Origin: Actinomadura sp. HBU206391
GTDB taxonomy: Bacteria; Actinomycetota; Actinomycetes; Streptosporangiales; Streptosporangiaceae
Assembly: GCF_014323665.1 (NCBI RefSeq)
Contig: NZ_JABVEB010000042.1
Coordinates: forward strand, 1-43,327
DNA length: 43,327 nucleotides
Direction: 5' to 3'
Positions 39,560 through 43,327 of the stretch are shown here, piece after piece. Each line of letters starts with the position of its first letter. Position 1 is the stretch's first letter. The notes beneath the pieces were generated by a model. The model was not told the DNA's origin, searched no databases, and was given only the letters and a program-made list of their open reading frames with translations. The translations under genes were made by a program, and so were the position numbers.

Positions 39560-41649
39560 CAGGCCATCTCCGCGCGGATCTTCTCGACGTGGATCTTCTC
39601 GACGCGGACGGCGCAGACCTTGAACTCGGGCATCCGCGACGTCGGATCGAGCGCCGGATTGGTGAGCAGATTGGCCCGCGCGGCACCGGCCCAGTGGAAG
39701 GGCATGAACACGGTGTCGCGCCGGATCGCCTCACTGACCCGGACCGCGGCGACCACGCTGCCCCGCCGGCTGGTGACCCGGACGGATGTGCCGTCGGCGA
39801 CGTCGAGCCGCCCGGCGAGATCGGAATGGAGCTCGACATAGGCGTCGGGCACGGCGTCGAGCAGCGCACGCACCCGCCTGGTCTGCGTTCCGCTCTGGTA
39901 ATGGGCCAGGACGCGCCCGGTGGTCAGGTAGAGCGGATAGGCGTCGCACACGTCCTCCGCCGGGCCGCGGTGCTCGACCGCGATCAGGCGGGCGCGGCCG
40001 TCCGGTGTGGCGAAGCGGTCCAGGAAGACCCGTGGTGTGCCGGGGTGTCCCTCACCCGGGCAGGGCCAGAAGACCCCGGTCTCTTTCACGATCCGCTCGT
40101 ACGTGATGCCGGAGTAGTCGGCGAGCCCGCCCGCGCTGGCGGTGCGGAGCTCCTCGAAGACCTCCTCGGGCTCGGTGGCGTAGCGCCCGGCGGCCTTCAG
40201 GCGCTCGGCCAGCGCGGCGATGATCTCTAGGTCGCCGCGTACCCCGGCGGGCGCGGGCTGGGCGGCCTGGCGTAGCAGGACCCGGCCCTCCAGGTTCGTG
40301 ATCGTGCCGGTCTCCTCCGCCCACTGCGCCGTCGGCAGCACCACGTCGGCGCGCACGGCCGTCTCGGACGGCAGGAAGTCGGCCACGACGAGGAGGTCGA
40401 GCGCGGCGAGGCGTTCCTCGACGCGGGTGGAGTCCGGCGCGGACACCACCGGGTTGGAGCCGAACACCAGCAGCGCGCGCGGCCCGCCGGTGGTGCCGAG
40501 CGCGCCGAGCAGTTCGGTCGCGGACAGGCCGGGACCGGGCAGGTCGCCAGGCTCGACCCCCCAGACGCGTGCGACGTGCTCCCGCGCCGCCGGGTCGTCG
40601 ATCCTGCGATAACCGGGCAGCTGGTCGGCCTTCTGCCCGTGCTCCCGCCCGCCCTGCCCGTTGCCCTGTCCGGTCAGGCAGCCGAAGCCGGAGCCGCGCC
40701 GCCCGGGCAGACCGAGTCCCAGCGCCAGGTTGATGAAGGCGGTCACGGTGTCGGTGCCCGTGGCGTGCTGCTCGGCGCCGCGCGCGGTGAGGACGAGCGC
40801 CGTGGCGGCGGTGCCGAGTAGGCGCACGGCCTCGCGCATCAGCGGCACCGGCACGCCGGTGATCCGTTCGACCCGCTCGGGCCAGTACGCGTTGACCACG
40901 GTACGGACGGCCTCGAACCCTCTCGTGCGCCGGGCGAGGTACCCCTCGTCGATCAGGCCCTCGGCGATCGCCAGATGCAGGAGCCCGTTGGCGAGCGCGA
41001 GGTCGGTTCCGGGCGTCACCTGCAGGTGCAGGTCCGCCCGACGGGCCGTCGACGTGTTCCTGGGGTCGATGACGATGAGCCGCCCGCCCCTGTCCCGTTG
41101 CGCGGTGAGGTGACGGACGAACGGCGGCATCGTCTCGGCGACGTTGCCCCCGGCCAGCAGGATCACGTCGGCCTCGGCCACATCGTTGATCGGCACCGGC
41201 AGCCCGCGGTCCAGCCCGAACGCGCGATTCTGCGCCGCTGCGGCCGACGACATGCAGAAGCGGCCGTTGTAGTCGATGTTGGCCGTGCGCAGGGCGACGC
41301 GGGCGAACTTGCCGAGCTGGTAGGCCTTCTCGTTGGTGAGCCCGCCGCCGCCGAACACCGCGACGGCGTCCGGGCCGTGCGCCCGCTGGATCCGGTGGAT
41401 CTCGGCGGCGATCCGCTCCAGCGCCGCGTGCCATGAGACCTCTTCGAGCGGGGCGTCACGGTGCGCGCGCATCAGCGGAACGGTGATCCGGTCCGGGGCG
41501 GTCAGCAGCTCGCCGGCCGTCCAGCCCTTCTGGCAGAGCGCCCCACCGCTGTTCGCCGGGATGTCGTCGCGCGGTGTGATGGTCCCCGCGTCGACGAACA
41601 TGCCGCACTGCAGTGCGCAGTACGGGCAGTGCGTTGCCGTCGGAGACAT
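39559..41649 (-). CDS. nasA: Assimilatory nitrate reductase catalytic subunit
   Basis: A 696-residue molybdopterin oxidoreductase that reduces nitrate to nitrite in the cytoplasm. The N-terminal 4Fe-4S site is C8, C11, C15 and C39 (HCPYCALQCG, GALCQKGW). The molybdopterin-binding regions include GGGLTNEKAYQLGKFARVAL, the DYNGRFCMSSAA segment with the likely Mo-ligand Cys, VFGSNPVVSAPD, and the C-terminal GTQTRRV and FMPFHW motifs. There is no signal peptide, as expected for NarB/NasA types. The C terminus has a tandem VEKI repeat (15-bp DNA repeats at 39576-39604). It is divergent from narK across a region with GlnR-like half-sites. Confidence 0.92.
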   Translation of the reverse strand: MSPTATHCPYCALQCGMFVDAGTITPRDDIPANSGGALCQKGWTAGELLTAPDRITVPLMRAHRDAPLEEVSWHAALERIAAEIHRIQRAHGPDAVAVFGGGGLTNEKAYQLGKFARVALRTANIDYNGRFCMSSAAAAQNRAFGLDRGLPVPINDVAEADVILLAGGNVAETMPPFVRHLTAQRDRGGRLIVIDPRNTSTARRADLHLQVTPGTDLALANGLLHLAIAEGLIDEGYLARRTRGFEAVRTVVNAYWPERVERITGVPVPLMREAVRLLGTAATALVLTARGAEQHATGTDTVTAFINLALGLGLPGRRGSGFGCLTGQGNGQGGREHGQKADQLPGYRRIDDPAAREHVARVWGVEPGDLPGPGLSATELLGALGTTGGPRALLVFGSNPVVSAPDSTRVEERLAALDLLVVADFLPSETAVRADVVLPTAQWAEETGTITNLEGRVLLRQAAQPAPAGVRGDLEIIAALAERLKAAGRYATEPEEVFEELRTASAGGLADYSGITYERIVKETGVFWPCPGEGHPGTPRVFLDRFATPDGRARLIAVEHRGPAEDVCDAYPLYLTTGRVLAHYQSGTQTRRVRALLDAVPDAYVELHSDLAGRLDVADGTSVRVTSRRGSVVAAVRVSEAIRRDTVFMPFHWAGAARANLLTNPALDPTSRMPEFKVCAVRVEKIHVEKIRAEMA

Positions 41650-41693
41650 GTGGCGATCGTGTGCCCGGCGGGTTTCGCCCCCGCGTCCCGCGC

Positions 41694-41731
41694 GTTACCC
41701 GGCCGCTACATGCGCTTCACCGTGGGTGTGA
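41694..41731. promoter_or_regulatory. GlnR-like operator between nasA and narK
   Basis: Four half-sites repeat every 11 bp: GTTAC (41694-41698), GCTAC (41705-41709), TTCAC (41716-41720) and TGTGA (41727-41731), each separated by six bases. The first fits GTnAC; the others are degenerate. The site is placed to control both divergent genes. Confidence 0.5.
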
Positions 41732-41877
41732 CCGCGTTGTGCGGCCCGGCTCCCGGCTTCCTCACAGCACGGATCTCGCCGGGTGAACGAAAGTCAACAC
41801 CGCCGCATCACCCCGTCCGTACTCCGGAAATCCCCGGTTCCTACCGTCCAGGCCAGTCGACCAATCAGGAGGTCTCC

Positions 41878-43209
41878 ATGGCGGTCATCGAGCAGGACCT
41901 TCCGGGCACGGGTGCGGGTGGACGTTGGGTCACCGACTGGCGGCCCGAGGACCGGGAGTTCTGGAACAGGACCGGTGCGAAGGTCGCCCGGCGCAACCTC
42001 GTCTTCTCCATCTTCGCCGAGCACATCGGTTTCTCCGTCTGGAGCCTCTGGTCGGTGCTGGTGCTGTTCCTCGGGCCGGAGTACGGCATCGACCCGGCCG
42101 GCAAGTTCGTGCTCACGATGGTGCCCACGGCGCTCGGCGCGGTGCTGCGGCTGCCGTACACGTTCGCGGTCGCCGTGTTCGGGGGGCGCAGGTGGACCGT
42201 CATCAGCGCGGCGCTGCTGCTGATTCCCGCGATCCTGGCGGCCGTGCTGATCGAGCCCGGGGTGTCGTACGGCGTCCTGCTGGCGATCGCCGCGGTCGCG
42301 GGTGTCGGCGGTGGCAACTTCGCCTCCTCGATGGCGAACATCAACGCCTTCTACCCTCAGCGCCTCAAGGGCTGGGCGCTCGGAGTGAACGCGGGCGGCG
42401 GCAACCTCGGGGTCGCGGTGGTGCAGCTCGTGGGCCTGGCGGTCCTGGCGACGGCGGGCGCGGGGAATCCGCGCCTGGTGGCCGGGATCTACATACCGCT
42501 GATCGCCGCGGCCGCCCTGGCCGCCGCACTGCGGATGGACGACCTCGCGGGGGTGCGCAACGACAGGCGGGCGATGCGCGACGTGGCCCGGGACGCGCAC
42601 ACCTGGATCATGTCCGTCCTGTACATCGGCACCTTCGGCTCGTTCATCGGCTTCGGATTCGCCTTCGGCCAGGTGCTCCAGGTGCAGTTCGCGGCCGATT
42701 TCGAGACCCCGATCAAGGCGGCGTACCTGACGTTCCTGGGGCCGCTGCTGGGGTCGCTGATCCGACCGGTCGGCGGCTGGGCGGCGGATCGCCTGGGCGG
42801 AGCGAAGGTGACGTCCTGGACCTTCGCGGCGATGGCGCTCAGCGCGAGCGTGGTGCTCCTCGCCTCGACGCGCACGTCGCTGCCGCTGTTCATCGCGGGC
42901 TTCATGATGCTGTTCGTCTTCAGCGGGATCGGCAACGGTTCGACGTACAAGATGATTCCGGCGATCTTCCGGGCGAAGACCTCGGTGGCCGACGAGGCCC
43001 GGCGGCTGTCGGGGGCGCTGCTCGGCATCGCCGGTGCCGTCGGCGCCTTCGGCGGCGTGCTGGTCAACCTGGCCTTCCGGCAGTCCTTCCTGACCTACAA
43101 GACCGGCAACGCCGCCTACCTCGCCTTCATCGCGTTCTACGTCCTGTGCTTCGCCCTGACCTGGGTGGTCTATCTGCGCGCGTCGTCCCGGCGGCTACCC
43201 GGCGTTTGA
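41878..43209 (+). CDS. narK: NarK-type nitrate/nitrite transporter (MFS)
   Basis: A 443-residue MFS protein with twelve predicted helices. The nitrate signature segments are present: GGGNFASSMANINAFYPQRLKGWALGVNAGGGN region in helix 5 (quoted residues 170-200, Gly-rich) and SGIGNGSTYKMIPAIF in the second half, each with the family glycines, plus conserved Arg residues in RLPYTFAV and LIRPVGGW. It would import nitrate for the cytoplasmic NasA. The ATG at 41878 has AGGAGGTCTCC directly upstream; longer in-frame starts cross the operator and are rejected. Divergent from nasA. Confidence 0.92.
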   Translation: MAVIEQDLPGTGAGGRWVTDWRPEDREFWNRTGAKVARRNLVFSIFAEHIGFSVWSLWSVLVLFLGPEYGIDPAGKFVLTMVPTALGAVLRLPYTFAVAVFGGRRWTVISAALLLIPAILAAVLIEPGVSYGVLLAIAAVAGVGGGNFASSMANINAFYPQRLKGWALGVNAGGGNLGVAVVQLVGLAVLATAGAGNPRLVAGIYIPLIAAAALAAALRMDDLAGVRNDRRAMRDVARDAHTWIMSVLYIGTFGSFIGFGFAFGQVLQVQFAADFETPIKAAYLTFLGPLLGSLIRPVGGWAADRLGGAKVTSWTFAAMALSASVVLLASTRTSLPLFIAGFMMLFVFSGIGNGSTYKMIPAIFRAKTSVADEARRLSGALLGIAGAVGAFGGVLVNLAFRQSFLTYKTGNAAYLAFIAFYVLCFALTWVVYLRASSRRLPGV

Positions 43210-43275
43210 CTCCGCGGCGACCCACCGGAGCCACCGAGTGAGCGGCATGGTCCGGGGTCGGTCCCCGGTGGCCGG

Positions 43276-43327
43276 TCAGGGGTCGGGGCCGTTGAGGTAC
43301 CAGTGGCCGGTGGGTGTGATCCACAGT
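43276..43327 (-). CDS. 3' end of a second DUF222/HNH endonuclease gene (partial)
   Basis: The last 52 bases encode, on the minus strand, LWITPTGHWYLNGPDP followed by a TGA. This matches the C terminus of the interrupted DUF222/HNH gene in this window (LLIWITPAGTWH) and of that family in general (WxTPxGxxY). The rest of the gene lies beyond the window. Confidence 0.6.
   Translation of the reverse strand, partial: LWITPTGHWYLNGPDP

Overview
The window is high-GC DNA typical of a filamentous actinomycete. It has many GTG starts, ATGA/GTGA stop-start overlaps, ECF sigma factors, DUF222/HNH proteins and a CU044_5270-type gene remnant. These last two families suggest Streptosporangiales/Thermomonosporaceae, but the assignment is an inference from gene families only. 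No tRNA, rRNA, CRISPR array or intact transposase was recognised.

Layout. 1-5.1 kb: small thiamine-binding-type protein, a head-to-head pair of truncated genes (DUF899 and HxlR-SCP2), a TetR/SDR/SDR unit with a nested palindromic operator, and a secreted polysaccharide deacetylase. 5.1-10.3 kb: decayed membrane-protein gene, YCII/DGPF protein, a duplicated-half membrane protein, a complete cobalamin riboswitch in front of bluB, a DUF222-HNH gene split by an amber codon, and a monooxygenase remnant. 10.3-18.4 kb: DUF1579-like protein and ECF sigma factor with a SnoaL-like tail, GNAT acetyltransferase, CU044_5270 remnant, Lrp/AsnC regulator divergent from an orphan PrnB-like (DUF1864) protein, a secreted CE1 esterase with CBM2, and a secreted Cu/Zn superoxide dismutase. 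18.5-23.4 kb: internally deleted choice-of-anchor I gene; a DHA2-type MFS pump fused to three Ig-like domains and overlapping a YceI protein that carries a fourth such domain; then remnants of a sigma factor, an NmrA-like protein and a TetR regulator. 23.4-30.2 kb: ABC exporter and a two-component system, separated by a calpain-like protease/lipoprotein module plus a broken SGNH hydrolase; imperfect 66-bp direct repeats flank this segment. 30.2-33.2 kb: EamA transporter/MarR pair with a palindromic operator, and an NmrA (QorB-like)/HxlR (QorR-like) pair. 33.3-43.2 kb: a complete assimilatory nitrate reduction cluster (CbiX-like chelatase, NnaR, NirD, NirB, FAD-dependent reductase, NasA/NarB, NarK) with GlnR-like boxes. 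The window ends in the 3' end of a second DUF222/HNH gene.

How the genes work together. NarK imports nitrate, NasA with its FAD/[2Fe-2S] partner reduces it to nitrite, and NirBD reduces nitrite to ammonium. The CbiX-like protein probably serves siroheme synthesis for NirB, and NnaR plus GlnR-like sites would give nitrogen control. The ABC exporter and the LuxR-type two-component system probably formed one divergent stress-response unit before the protease segment came between them. From 1.1 to 31 kb there are about a dozen gene remnants (5'-, 3'- or internally deleted), which is unusually dense and suggests an eroding accessory region, or an assembly artefact that should be excluded.
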